From Nocardia vaccinii NBRC 15922 (GTDB lineage: Bacteria; Actinomycetota; Actinomycetes; Mycobacteriales; Mycobacteriaceae): DNA of 64,000 nt. Shown in pieces: positions 15,445 to 24,556 of the stretch (position 1 is the stretch's first letter; every line of letters begins with the position of its first letter). The notes under the pieces are model-generated. The model was not told where the DNA came from. It did no database searches and saw nothing but the letters and a program-made list of their open reading frames with translations. The position numbers were made by a program, and so were the translations under genes. Location: positions 1 to 64,000 of the forward strand of contig NZ_BDCC01000010.1 of the NCBI RefSeq assembly GCF_001613305.1. Reading direction: 5' to 3'.

Positions 15445-16542
15445 TCAGAAGCGAGGGTGTTCGCCCTCGAGGGTGACGCGGTCGGCGTCGGCGTCCTTGG
15501 CCTTCTTCACCGTGCCCAGCGTCCAGCAGGCGATGTGGCGGGCGGTCAGGACGGCGAGTGCGCGATCGGCGTCCTCCGGGGCGACGATGGCGACCATGCC
15601 GACGCCCATGTTGAAGGTCTTCTCCATCTCGGACCGCTCGACCCGGCCGCGCTGGGCGATCAGCTTGAACACCGGCGCCGGGTTCCAGGTCCCGCGGTCG
15701 AGTTCGGCGACCAGGCCCGCGGGCAGCACTCGGGACAGGTTGCCGGCCAGCCCGCCGCCGGTGACGTGCGCGAAGGTGCGCACATCGGTCTCGGCGACCA
15801 GCGCCAGGCAGTCCTTGGCGTAGATCCTGGTGGGTTCGAGCAATTCCTCGCCGAGGGTGCGGCCGAACTCCTCGACGTGTCCGGCCAGGGACATCCGGTC
15901 GATGTCGAGCAGCACCTTGCGGGCCAGGCTGTAGCCGTTGGAGTGCAGGCCCGAGGAACCCATGGCGATGACCACGTCACCGGGACGCACCCGATCCGGA
16001 CCCAGCACCGCATCGGCCTCGACCACGCCGACGCCGGTGGCCGAGATGTCGTAGTGGTCGTCCTCCATCAGGCCGGGGTGCTCGGCCGTCTCACCGCCGA
16101 GCAGTGCGCATCCGGCCTGGATGCAGCCCTCCGCGATGCCGGACACGATCTGCGCCACCCGCTCCGGGACGACCTTGCCGACCGCGATGTAGTCCTGCAG
16201 GAACAGCGGTTCGGCGCCGCAGACGACCAGATCGTCCACGACCATGGCGACCAGGTCCAGTCCGACGGTGTCGTGCTTGTCCATGGCCTGCGCGACCGCG
16301 AGTTTGGTGCCGACGCCGTCGGTCGAGGAGGCGAGCACCGGTTCGCGGTAGCCGCCCTTGAGCGCGAACAGTCCGGCGAATCCACCGAGGCCGCCCTGTA
16401 CCTCGGGCCGGGTGGCCTTGCGCGCCAGGGGCGCGAACAGCTCGACTGCGCGGTCACCCGCCTCGATATCCACACCGGCGGCAGCGTACGAAGCGCCGCC
16501 CCGGCCGTCCATACCGGCACCACTCGGGGTCTGCTCAGTCAT
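15445..16542 (-). CDS. purM: Phosphoribosylformylglycinamidine cyclo-ligase (AIR synthetase)
   Basis: The 365-residue enzyme converts FGAM plus ATP to aminoimidazole ribonucleotide, step five of purine synthesis. Diagnostic segments are SYAAAGVDIEAGDRAVEL, STDGVGTKLAVAQ, GGETAEHPGLM, the nucleotide-binding GLHSNGYSLAR and the late VTGGGLAGNLSRVLP. ATG 16542 gives the start MTEQTPSG; an upstream TTG at 16560 is less likely. In mycobacteria purM directly follows purF, but here the two are separated by about 8 kb containing the hydrolase-TetR operon and the ABC importer, which indicates later insertions. Confidence 0.96.
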   Translation of the reverse strand: MTEQTPSGAGMDGRGGASYAAAGVDIEAGDRAVELFAPLARKATRPEVQGGLGGFAGLFALKGGYREPVLASSTDGVGTKLAVAQAMDKHDTVGLDLVAMVVDDLVVCGAEPLFLQDYIAVGKVVPERVAQIVSGIAEGCIQAGCALLGGETAEHPGLMEDDHYDISATGVGVVEADAVLGPDRVRPGDVVIAMGSSGLHSNGYSLARKVLLDIDRMSLAGHVEEFGRTLGEELLEPTRIYAKDCLALVAETDVRTFAHVTGGGLAGNLSRVLPAGLVAELDRGTWNPAPVFKLIAQRGRVERSEMEKTFNMGVGMVAIVAPEDADRALAVLTARHIACWTLGTVKKAKDADADRVTLEGEHPRF

Positions 16543-16758
16543 TTTCGGGGAAAGCTCCAAACCGAATCGGCGGATAGATGCCTGATCACGCTACCGGAGC
16601 GGAGTAACGGGCATGCACCGGTATTGGCTTGGCAGATCGACAAAATTTCGCCATCGCGATGATGCCGCTGTCCAGGCCCCTTATCCGGATGCGACATATC
16701 CGCGCCATCGGTCATTCGGGCCGCTGTCGCACTGTACGGCGGGCCACATCGGCTATTG

Positions 16759-16779
16759 ACATACATACCGTATGTATGT
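16759..16779 (+). promoter_or_regulatory. Palindromic operator with TTGACA box, upstream of hydrolase-TetR operon
   Basis: Two 10-bp arms, ACATACATAC and GTATGTATGT, are perfectly complementary around a single central base. A TTGACA -35-like hexamer (16756-16761) overlaps the left arm. The site lies 40 bp upstream of the hydrolase start and is the obvious binding site for the TetR regulator encoded second in the operon; the binding itself is inference. Confidence 0.7.
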
Positions 16780-16819
16780 GAATCTGAGCGGACATCCACC
16801 CTCGAGCCCCGGAGGAATC

Positions 16820-17686
16820 ATGGCAACCAGTACCGCACTCGGACCGATCGATCATGTGGACCTGCCCGGCGCCCGGATCCGCTATCACGGCACCGGCTCC
16901 GGCGACCCGGTGGTGTTCGTGCACGGACTGCTCGTCAACGCCGATCTGTGGCGCAAGGTCGTGCCCGGTGTGGCCGCGGCGGGACATCGATGCATCACCC
17001 CGGACTGGCCGTTCGGCGCGCACACCATCGCGGTGCCCGACGCGGACCTGTCCCCCACCGGTGCGGCCGATCTCATCGCCGCCTTCCTGGAGCGGCTCGA
17101 TCTGCGGGACGTGACGCTGGTGGCCAACGACACAGGTGGGGCGATCACGCAAATTCTGTTGACGCGCAACCGATCCCGGGTCGCGCGTGTGGTCCTCACC
17201 AATTGCGACGCCTACGAGAAGTTCTTCCCGCAGCCGTTCACCCCGCTGCCCCGGCTCGCCGCGGTCCCGGGCCTGTTGCGCTCGATGCTCGAACTCATGC
17301 GCTTTCGGCCCGCCCTGCGGCTGCCGATCGCCTTCGGCCTGGTCACCAAGCGGCAGCCGCCCGCGGAGATCACCGATTCCTATCTGCGGCCCAGTCGCGA
17401 TTCGGCCGCGGTGCGGGCGGACCTGCGCCGCTTCGTGCGCGGGGTGCACAACCGCTACACCCTGGCCGCCGCAGAGCGGTTCCCCGAGTTGGACCTGCCG
17501 ATACTGCTGGCGTGGGCGACCGAGGACAAGGCGTTCAAACTGTCCTTCGCACAACGGCTCGCGGGCGAGCTGCCCAACGCGACCCTGAAGACCATCGAGG
17601 ATTCCTACACCTTCATCGCCGAGGATCAGCCCGAGTTGCTCACCGAGTTGATCGTGGAGTTCACTCGGCTGCATGCCACGCCGTAG
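16820..17686 (+). CDS. Alpha/beta-fold hydrolase with Asp nucleophile motif
   Basis: The 288-residue protein has the alpha/beta hydrolase core: oxyanion region VFVHGLLVNADLW, then nucleophile elbow VANDTGG in which the central residue is aspartate rather than serine, as in haloalkane dehalogenases and epoxide hydrolases. At the C-terminus, where the catalytic histidine normally sits before a Pro-Glu pair, the sequence reads EDSYTFIAEDQPE with no histidine. So either the chemistry is different or the acid/base residue lies elsewhere. ATG 16820 follows GGAGGA; an earlier ATG at 16772 lies inside the operator. The gene overlaps the TetR gene by 14 bp and is probably controlled by it. The substrate is unknown. 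Confidence 0.8.
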   Translation: MATSTALGPIDHVDLPGARIRYHGTGSGDPVVFVHGLLVNADLWRKVVPGVAAAGHRCITPDWPFGAHTIAVPDADLSPTGAADLIAAFLERLDLRDVTLVANDTGGAITQILLTRNRSRVARVVLTNCDAYEKFFPQPFTPLPRLAAVPGLLRSMLELMRFRPALRLPIAFGLVTKRQPPAEITDSYLRPSRDSAAVRADLRRFVRGVHNRYTLAAAERFPELDLPILLAWATEDKAFKLSFAQRLAGELPNATLKTIEDSYTFIAEDQPELLTELIVEFTRLHATP

Positions 17687-18284
17687 TCAGGAGGACCGCT
17701 CCCGCACCACCCGCAGCGCACTGGAACAGGCCGGCTACCGACTGTTCGCCGAGCGCGGCTACGCGGGCGTCTCGGCCGAGGAGATCGTCTCCGAGGCCGG
17801 GGTCACCCGGGGTGCGCTGCACCATCACTACGGCGACAAGAGGGGATTGTTCCTGGCCGTGCTCGAACAACTCGAGGCCGACAACACCGCCGAGATCGAG
17901 CGGGCCGTGGCGGCTCTGCCCGATCCGAACGATCTGATGGCCGCGATGGCCGTCGGCCTGCGCACCTTCCTGGACATGTGCAGCCGCGCGGAAACGGTAC
18001 GCATCGCGATGGCCGACGGCCCGGCCGTCCTGGGCTGGGCGGGCTGGCGCGAGATGGAGAGCCGCCACGGCCTCGGCCTGATCACCGACCTGCTCGAGCG
18101 CGCGGTCGCGGCGGGGTTGACGGTGGACGCGCCCGTCCGAGTCCTGGCTCACCTGATCCTCAGCGCGGTCACCGAGGCGGGCATGCTCGTTGCCAACGCC
18201 GAAGACCCGGAAACCGAACGCGCGGAAGCGGAGCAATGCATCCTGCTGATGATGAGCGGCCTGCTGCGTTCACCCGAGGCATAG
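17673..18284 (+). CDS. TetR-family repressor, co-transcribed with the hydrolase
   Basis: The 203-residue protein has an N-terminal helix-turn-helix at about residues 33-58 (VSAEEIVSEAGVTRGALHHH, then YGDKRGLF), typical of TetR regulators, and a helical ligand-binding C-terminal domain with a WAGWREMESRHG stretch. Its start lies inside the end of the hydrolase gene. The palindrome at 16759-16779 ahead of the operon suggests autorepression and induction by a substrate or product of the hydrolase; this is inference from context. Confidence 0.88.
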   Translation: MPRRSQEDRSRTTRSALEQAGYRLFAERGYAGVSAEEIVSEAGVTRGALHHHYGDKRGLFLAVLEQLEADNTAEIERAVAALPDPNDLMAAMAVGLRTFLDMCSRAETVRIAMADGPAVLGWAGWREMESRHGLGLITDLLERAVAAGLTVDAPVRVLAHLILSAVTEAGMLVANAEDPETERAEAEQCILLMMSGLLRSPEA

Positions 18285-18652
18285 CCCCGCGTACCGCCGC
18301 AGTCGCACTTCCCGGCTACAGGGCCGCGAGCACAGCGCTGAACCTGTCGGGGCCGATGGCTTTTTCAGCGCGCCACCGATGTCGGCTCGTAACCGCACCG
18401 ATCGGGTCACGCCGTGCGGGCGATACCGCCATGGAACCGGCTACCGAGGTGAGGCGACAGCAGCAGCTGGGCGGACGGCGAACGGCTTCAGTCCTGGACC
18501 CGATTCGGGGCGGCGGCAGTCCGGCACCGGCCGCCGCCCCGGATCGGTGAACACTCGGCCGGTACCTACCACCGGCCCAGCGTCCGCCCGGAAAGGATGC
18601 GGTGCAGCGGATTCCGTCGAGGGAGGACGGCCCGCGCACCGCACCCGGCGGG
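18285..18652. other. Intergenic region without supported gene
   Basis: These 368 bp separate the rightward TetR gene from the leftward ABC operon. Frames on both strands are arginine- and proline-rich with no Shine-Dalgarno signals. I saw no strong hairpin, repeat or promoter here. Confidence 0.5.
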
Positions 18653-20602
18653 TCACCCGGCGCGGTCGGCGGCGAACAGGGCGGCCGAGGCGGCGCGGCG
18701 ACGGCGCTGTTCGACCGGGTCCGGGACGGGTACGGCCGCGACCAGGCGCTGGGTGTACTCCTGGGACGGGTGCCGCAAAATCTCGTCACGGGTGCCCTGT
18801 TCGACGACAGAACCGTTGCGCAACACCATGATCCGTTCGGCGAGCTGATCCACCACCGCGAGATCGTGGCTGACGAACAGGCAAGCCCAGCCGAATTCGC
18901 GTTGCAGATCGGCGAACAACTCGAGTACCCGCGCCTGCACCGAGACGTCCAGGGCACTGGTCGGCTCGTCCGCGACCAGCAGATCCGGATTCAGCACCAG
19001 CGCTCGCGCCAGACTCGCCCGCTGCCGCTGGCCACCGGAAAGCTCATGGGGATAACGCTTTTCGGCACCCTCGGGAAGCTGCACCGCATCCAGCATGTGC
19101 CGCACCCGCGAACGCAGTTGGGCTCCGCCGGCCGCGCGATGCACCACCAGCGGCTCGGCGACGCACTGCCCCACGGTCAATCGCGGATTCAATGACGTCG
19201 CCGGGTCCTGGAAGACGAACCCCAGCCGCCTGCGCACCGGCCGCAACCGCCGCTCGGACAAGCCGGTCAGCTCCTGCCCCTGCACCCGGATCACCCCCGA
19301 CGAAGGTCGTTGCAGCGCCGCCACACACCGGCCGATCGTCGTCTTTCCCGACCCGGATTCCCCTACCAGCCCCAGGGTCGCACCGCGCGCGATGCTGAAG
19401 CTGACCGCGTCGACCGCGCGAAATGCCGCCCGCCCCAGCGCACCCGGGAACTCCACGACCAGGTCCCGCACCTCGAGTACGGTTTCGGTGGCCGCCCGAT
19501 CTTCGGCCGACCCCACAGCCCCGGCTCCCGCGACCACCGCGCTTTCCCCAGCCGCGACCGACCCGGCACCCGAGACCTCACCCGCAGCCCCGTGCTCGAC
19601 CGCCCCCGCATCCGAGGCGTCCCCGGTCATCGCGCTCTCGACGGCCACATGCCCGGATGCCGCAGCAGCGGAGCGCTCGGACGCCCCGGATCCACCCGGC
19701 TCCGGAATGCTCACCGACCTGTCCGATGCCGGACGGATCGCTGCCGAATCCGGTTGCGGCGCAATCGGGGACACCGGCCCGGCGGTGGGTTCGAGGCCCG
19801 CGCCCAGGTGCGGGACGGCGGCGAGGAGGTCCCGGGTGTACTGCTCTTTCGGGGCGGCGAAGAGTTCGTCGACCGGTGCGGTTTCCACCACCCGACCCGA
19901 ACGCATCACCACGACTCGGTCGGCGAGATCGGCGACCACGCCCATGTTGTGGGTGATCAGGACGATGGCGCTGCCGGTGCGATCGCGCAGATCGCGGAGC
20001 AGTTCCAGGATTTCGGCCTGGACGGTGACATCCAGCGCGGTGGTGGGTTCGTCGGCGATGATCACCTTCGGCTCGCACGCGATGGCGATGGCGATCATCA
20101 CGCGCTGCTTCTGGCCGCCGGAGAGTTGGTGGGGATAGAAGTCGACCCGGTGCTCCGGATCGGGCAGGCCGACCGTTCGCAGCAATTCGACCGCGCGGGC
20201 CTTGGCCGCTCGGCGACTCGTATTCGTGTGGGCGCGAACGGCTTCGGCGATCTGGAAGCCGACGGTGAACAGCGGGTCCAGGGCCGCGCCGGGTTCCTGG
20301 AACACCATCGAGATCTCACCGCCGCGGATCGCGGTCAGCTGCTTGTCCGACATCGCGGTGATCGCGTGCGCGCCGACGGTGACCGTGCCGCGCACCTGTG
20401 CGGTGTGCGGCAGCAGTCCGATCGCGGTGCGCGAACTCACCGATTTGCCCGAACCCGACTCGCCGACGATCGCCAGCACCTCACCGGGGAACACCTCGTA
20501 CGACACGTCGCGCACCGCATCGACCGCTCCGGCATCGGTGCTGAAGGTGACCGAGAGCGAGGTAATCGACAGGGCCGCGGTACGTTCGGATATTTCAGTC
20601 AT
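18653..20602 (-). CDS. Peptide ABC transporter ATPase, two fused nucleotide-binding domains
   Basis: The 649-residue protein fuses DppD-like and DppF-like ATPase domains. The first has Walker A GESGSGKS at residues 47-54 and signature LSGGQKQR; the second has Walker A GESGSGKTT near residue 416 and signature LSGGQRQR. Between them is a linker of about 110 residues made mostly of Gly, Ala, Ser, Glu and Val, which is longer than usual. It powers import of peptides or nickel-type substrates through the two permeases. ATG 20602, preceded by GGAGG, overlaps the permease stop by 8 bp; the track's longer version reads into the permease gene. Fused ATPases of this kind occur in the mycobacterial Dpp system. 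Confidence 0.92.
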   Translation of the reverse strand: MTEISERTAALSITSLSVTFSTDAGAVDAVRDVSYEVFPGEVLAIVGESGSGKSVSSRTAIGLLPHTAQVRGTVTVGAHAITAMSDKQLTAIRGGEISMVFQEPGAALDPLFTVGFQIAEAVRAHTNTSRRAAKARAVELLRTVGLPDPEHRVDFYPHQLSGGQKQRVMIAIAIACEPKVIIADEPTTALDVTVQAEILELLRDLRDRTGSAIVLITHNMGVVADLADRVVVMRSGRVVETAPVDELFAAPKEQYTRDLLAAVPHLGAGLEPTAGPVSPIAPQPDSAAIRPASDRSVSIPEPGGSGASERSAAAASGHVAVESAMTGDASDAGAVEHGAAGEVSGAGSVAAGESAVVAGAGAVGSAEDRAATETVLEVRDLVVEFPGALGRAAFRAVDAVSFSIARGATLGLVGESGSGKTTIGRCVAALQRPSSGVIRVQGQELTGLSERRLRPVRRRLGFVFQDPATSLNPRLTVGQCVAEPLVVHRAAGGAQLRSRVRHMLDAVQLPEGAEKRYPHELSGGQRQRASLARALVLNPDLLVADEPTSALDVSVQARVLELFADLQREFGWACLFVSHDLAVVDQLAERIMVLRNGSVVEQGTRDEILRHPSQEYTQRLVAAVPVPDPVEQRRRRAASAALFAADRAG

Positions 20603-21680
20603 TCCCGCCTCCGGTGCGGTTCGCGGCGGAAGCGCTCTCGGGCGCGCCGGCCGGTATCGCGTCGACTCCCGACTCTTCCTCGGCCCCCTGCCCGTCCACG
20701 ACCCCATCGGCCGCTCCGCCCGCACCCGAGGCCGCCCGGCGCGTCCGCAACAGCGGGTTGAGTACCTCGTTCAGGCTCTCTCCGACCATCGTCATCCCCA
20801 GCACGACCAGCACGATGGCCACACCCGGGAAAATCCCGGTCCACCAGATCCCGTCGGAGACATCGGACAACGCCTTGTTCAGGTCGTAACCCCATTCCGC
20901 GGCCTGGGTCGGCTCGATGCCGTAACCGAGGAATCCCAGCGCCGCCAGCGTCAGAATCGCCTCCGAGCCGTTGAGTGTGATGATCACCGGCAGCGACTGC
21001 GTGACGTTGGGGAAGATGTGCCGGAACAGGATTCGCCCGATCGGCGCCCCCGTCACCCGGGCGGCATCGACATACGGCTCGGTCTTCACCGCGACCGTCG
21101 CGTTGCGCACCACCCGGAAGTATTGCGGCACATAGATCACCGTGATCGCGACGGCCGCGGACAGCACACCGCCGAAACTCGACGAATTGCCGCCCGCCAC
21201 CACGATCGACACCACGATCGCCAGCAGCAGCGTCGGGAACGCGTACATCGCGTCCATGAACAACACCAGCACTCGGTCCACCCAGCGCCCGACATATCCG
21301 GACACCAAACCCAGTGGCACACCGACGAACAGCGACAACACCAGCGAGATCGCGATGACGATCAGCGCGGTGCGAGCACCGTAGACCACCCGGGAGAACA
21401 CATCCTCCCCGCGCACCGAGGTGCCGAACCAGTGCTGCGCCGAGGGCGCCTGTTGCCGCACGAAATCCACACCGTGATCCGAGATCTGGGCGAATCCGTA
21501 GGGCGCGATCAGCGGTGCTAACACCGCGACGACCACGAACAACCCGATCAACGCGAGTCCGGCGATCAACGTCACGCGCTGTAGTCCCGACGTCAGCGAG
21601 AACAGCCGCATACCCGGAATGCCACGGCGCGGCACCGGCGGGACGACCACCGGATCGGCCATCAGTTCAGGAGCGGTCAC
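20595..21680 (-). CDS. Peptide-type ABC transporter permease (DppC-like)
   Basis: The 361-residue inner-membrane protein has an N-terminal cytoplasmic tail, a first helix and then a BPD transmembrane domain. The coupling segment is VRNATVAVKTEPYVDAARVTG split around the EAA loop, and HWFGTSVRGEDVFSRVVYGART is the hallmark of DppC/OppC proteins. It pairs with the DppB-like permease at 21681, whose stop codon is directly adjacent to its GTG start. The C-terminal 45 residues are glycine- and glutamate-rich and extend beyond the family domain. The operon order is binding protein, DppB-like, DppC-like, ATPase. Confidence 0.9.
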   Translation of the reverse strand: MTAPELMADPVVVPPVPRRGIPGMRLFSLTSGLQRVTLIAGLALIGLFVVVAVLAPLIAPYGFAQISDHGVDFVRQQAPSAQHWFGTSVRGEDVFSRVVYGARTALIVIAISLVLSLFVGVPLGLVSGYVGRWVDRVLVLFMDAMYAFPTLLLAIVVSIVVAGGNSSSFGGVLSAAVAITVIYVPQYFRVVRNATVAVKTEPYVDAARVTGAPIGRILFRHIFPNVTQSLPVIITLNGSEAILTLAALGFLGYGIEPTQAAEWGYDLNKALSDVSDGIWWTGIFPGVAIVLVVLGMTMVGESLNEVLNPLLRTRRAASGAGGAADGVVDGQGAEEESGVDAIPAGAPESASAANRTGGGND

Positions 21681-22778
21681 CTAGAACCTCACCCTCGGAT
21701 CAACAAGCGCCACAACGATATCCACCAGGAAGCTCATCACCGCGACGACCAAGGCCAGGAATGCCACGATCCCCTGTACCGCGACGAAATCCCGGGCCTG
21801 CAGATACTGCGCGAGCTGATAGCCCAGGCCCTTCCATTCGAAGGTGATCTCGGTCAGCACCGCGCCGCCGAGCATCATCGCGATCTGCATTCCCATCACC
21901 GTGACGATCGGAATCATGGCGTTGCGGAACGCGTGTCGTCCCGTCACCACCCGATCCGACAGACCGCGCGCCCGCGCCGCGTCCACGAAATCGCTGCGCA
22001 GGGTCTGGATCAGATTGATCCGCACCAGCCGCAGGAAGATTCCCGCGGTCAGCAGCCCGAGCGCGATGGCGGGCAGGATGGCGTGTTTCACCACGTCGAG
22101 CAGATATCCGCTGTCGCCGTAGAGGATTGCGTCGAGGAACAGGATGTTGGTCTTCGGCGAGACGTTCTGCAGCGCGAGCTCCACATTGGTACTCGCCCGC
22201 CCGGCCACCGGCAGCCAGCCCAGCTCGATCGCGAAAACCAGTTTGAGCAGCAGTCCGACGAAGAACACCGGCGCGGCGTAGACCAGGATCGCGAACAGCC
22301 GCAACCCGACGTCGACCGGTTTGTCCCGTCGCTTGGCCGCCAGCCGCCCCAGCGGAATCCCGACCAGGAAGGCCACGATCAGCGCCCACACCACCAGTTC
22401 CAGCGTGGCCGCGCCGTAACTGGTGATGATGTCACTGATCGCCCGGTTGTCCTGGGAGCGGCCGAAATCCCCGCGCACCAGCCCGGAGATGTAGTCCCAG
22501 TACTGGGTCAGGATGGGCCGGTCGAATCCGGCCGCGCGCTTGCGCTCGGCGATCTGTTCCGGAGGAAGCCGTCCGCCCAGCGCGGCGCTGATCGGATCTC
22601 CCACCACTCGCATCAGGAAGAATACGACCGTCACCAGGATCCAGGCCGTCGGCACGATCAGCAGTAGCCGAACACCCAGATAGCGCAGCAGCACGCCATA
22701 GCGAGACCCGTTGCGGCGCTGCGTATTCGAGGCGGGAGCCGGGGCGTCCGGCTCCCGCTCGGTCGCCGTGCTCGTCAC
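21681..22778 (-). CDS. Peptide-type ABC transporter permease (DppB-like)
   Basis: The 365-residue permease begins with a polar tail of about 28 residues, then the first helix RLLLIVPTAWILVTVVFFLM in the N-terminal DppB/OppB region, and the EAA coupling loop LIQTLRSDFVDAARARGLS. The protein ends in VALVDPRVRF, the typical DppB C-terminus. GTG 22778 overlaps the binding-protein stop in a GTGA four-base overlap. Together with the next permease it forms the channel for an oligopeptide-, dipeptide- or nickel-type substrate; the actual ligand cannot be read from the sequence. Confidence 0.9.
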   Translation of the reverse strand: MTSTATEREPDAPAPASNTQRRNGSRYGVLLRYLGVRLLLIVPTAWILVTVVFFLMRVVGDPISAALGGRLPPEQIAERKRAAGFDRPILTQYWDYISGLVRGDFGRSQDNRAISDIITSYGAATLELVVWALIVAFLVGIPLGRLAAKRRDKPVDVGLRLFAILVYAAPVFFVGLLLKLVFAIELGWLPVAGRASTNVELALQNVSPKTNILFLDAILYGDSGYLLDVVKHAILPAIALGLLTAGIFLRLVRINLIQTLRSDFVDAARARGLSDRVVTGRHAFRNAMIPIVTVMGMQIAMMLGGAVLTEITFEWKGLGYQLAQYLQARDFVAVQGIVAFLALVVAVMSFLVDIVVALVDPRVRF

Positions 22779-24400
22779 TTGCTCAGCACGCTGTAGCGGA
22801 ACTTGGTGGACGGATCCAGCGTGCTCTCCACACCTTGTACGCCCTTGACCGACACCGCGATCTGCTTACCGGACAGCAACGGCAGTACCGGAATGAACTT
22901 CTGCGCGATATCGGACTGGATCTGCTGCAGGATCGCGGCGCGCTGAGTCTTGTCCGGCTGAGTGATTTCGGCGGTCAGCTGTGCGGTGATGCTCGGATCC
23001 TCGAAGTGGTTCTGCAGGAAGTTGTTCGGCGCGAAGAACGGGGTCAGGTAGTCGTCCGGATCCGGGAAGTCCGGGAACCAGCCCATCTGATACTCCGGGT
23101 AGCCGTCGCGGGCACGCTCCTTCTGATACGTCACCCACTCGGTGGACTGCAGGTTCACCGTGAACAGCCCGGTCGCCTCGAGCTGGTTCTTGATCGCCGC
23201 GTACTCCTCGGAACTGCTGCTGCCGTAGTGATCCGGGTTGTACTGCAGATTCAACTGCACCGGCGTCTGCACTCCGGCGTCGGCGAGGAACTTGGCGGCC
23301 TCGGCCTTGTTCGGCTTCGCCCCATAGATATCCTTGAACGGTTCGGTGGCGCCCGCATAGCCTTGCGGCACCGTCGAATACGCGGGCTGGTACATCCCCT
23401 TGTACACGCCGGTGGACAACGCGTCACGATCGACGCTGGAGGCCACGGCCTTGCGCACCGCGAGCTTCTGCTCGGGGGTGCCGCCCGGCATGGTGTTCAG
23501 GTTGAACACGATGTAGCGCAGCTCGCCGCCCAGTCCCTCGTGCACCTCGACCTTGTCGTTCTTGCGCAGCGACTCCAGATCGGTCGGGCTCAGGCTGCGA
23601 TAGGCGACGTCGATGTTGCCGTTCTGGATGTCGAGCTTGAGATTATCGGCCGAGGCGTAGTACTTGGCCGAAACCGTCGCCGTCTTCGGGGTGCCCAGAA
23701 TCCCGTTGTACGCCGAATTCGCCTGGTACTGAACGAGTTTGTTCTTGTCGTAGCTGGTGATCGTGTACGGCCCGGAGAACGGTTTCGCCTTGACGATCGC
23801 GTCGTCGTCCATGACCTTGTCCGCCGGGAACACCTTCTCGTCCACGATCGGGCCCGCCTGGGTCGGCAGGATCGCCGGGAAGGTCTGGTCGTTGGCGTTC
23901 TTCAGGGTGAAGGTCACCGTATTCGCATCGGGGGCGTCGGTGTGATCCAGATTGCCCAGCAGTGAGGCCGGTCCGTTCGGATCGTTGATCTTCACCATCC
24001 GGTCGAAGGAGAACTTCACGCTGGCCGAGGTCAGCGGATCGCCGTTGGCGAACTTCAGTCCAGGCTTCAACGTGCAGGAATACGTGGTGGGCGTGGCGAA
24101 CTCGCATTTCTGCGCCGCATCGGGGGTCGGATTGGTCGCCCCCGGGGCGAAGTTCAGCAAGTGCTGGTAGACCTGCGTTTCGGGCACATACGAGCCCTGG
24201 TCGTAGGCCGCGGCGGGATCCAGCGAGAAGATCTTGTCCGTGGTCCCGATGACCAGCCCGCTGCCGCTGCCGCCGCCGTTGGTGCGGCCGGCACCGCACC
24301 CGGCGACCGCGACCAGCGCGAGTCCCGCCATTCCTACTGCCGCAATAGTTTTCACTCGACCCGATCGGGCCGCCGACGCCTGTGTCGCCGTTAACCGCAT
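22775..24400 (-). CDS. Family 5 extracellular solute-binding lipoprotein
   Basis: The 541-residue protein has a signal sequence ending in lipobox VAGC with the acylated cysteine at residue 35, followed by a glycine/serine linker and a family 5 (DppA/OppA-like) solute-binding fold. It captures peptides or similar ligands outside the membrane for the permeases encoded next. Recognisable stretches are LDPAAAYDQGS, the LKPGLKFANGDPLTSASVKFS region and a late FPDFPDPDDYLTPFF. ATG 24400 starts the operon. A 17-bp palindrome lies 110 bp upstream. Family 5 members also include nickel- and heme-binding relatives, so specificity is open. Confidence 0.92.
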   Translation of the reverse strand: MRLTATQASAARSGRVKTIAAVGMAGLALVAVAGCGAGRTNGGGSGSGLVIGTTDKIFSLDPAAAYDQGSYVPETQVYQHLLNFAPGATNPTPDAAQKCEFATPTTYSCTLKPGLKFANGDPLTSASVKFSFDRMVKINDPNGPASLLGNLDHTDAPDANTVTFTLKNANDQTFPAILPTQAGPIVDEKVFPADKVMDDDAIVKAKPFSGPYTITSYDKNKLVQYQANSAYNGILGTPKTATVSAKYYASADNLKLDIQNGNIDVAYRSLSPTDLESLRKNDKVEVHEGLGGELRYIVFNLNTMPGGTPEQKLAVRKAVASSVDRDALSTGVYKGMYQPAYSTVPQGYAGATEPFKDIYGAKPNKAEAAKFLADAGVQTPVQLNLQYNPDHYGSSSSEEYAAIKNQLEATGLFTVNLQSTEWVTYQKERARDGYPEYQMGWFPDFPDPDDYLTPFFAPNNFLQNHFEDPSITAQLTAEITQPDKTQRAAILQQIQSDIAQKFIPVLPLLSGKQIAVSVKGVQGVESTLDPSTKFRYSVLSK

Positions 24401-24509
24401 GACTGTCCCTCATCTCGCACACGCGACGCGCTCCGTCCCGGGTCACGGGACGGGTGCGGCCGCGCCAACTTCGATATGGCGGGACAGTACCGCCAGGGCG
24501 TTGCGGATA

Positions 24510-24526
24510 TGTTGCGTTTCGCAACA
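24510..24526 (-). promoter_or_regulatory. Palindromic operator candidate upstream of ABC importer
   Basis: TGTTGCG and CGCAACA are perfect 7-bp arms around TTT, and a further GTTGCGG lies 5 bp away as a direct repeat. The site is 110 bp before the binding-protein start and 31 bp past the purF stop. A regulator for the importer is likely, but its identity is unknown. Confidence 0.45.
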
Positions 24527-24556
24527 ATTAGTCGTCTGCGCGAAAATCCCGCGGAC

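Noticed and set aside
16772-16819. Earlier ATG start for the hydrolase at 16772
   Set aside because: It lies within the operator palindrome; ATG 16820 has a GGAGGA sequence.
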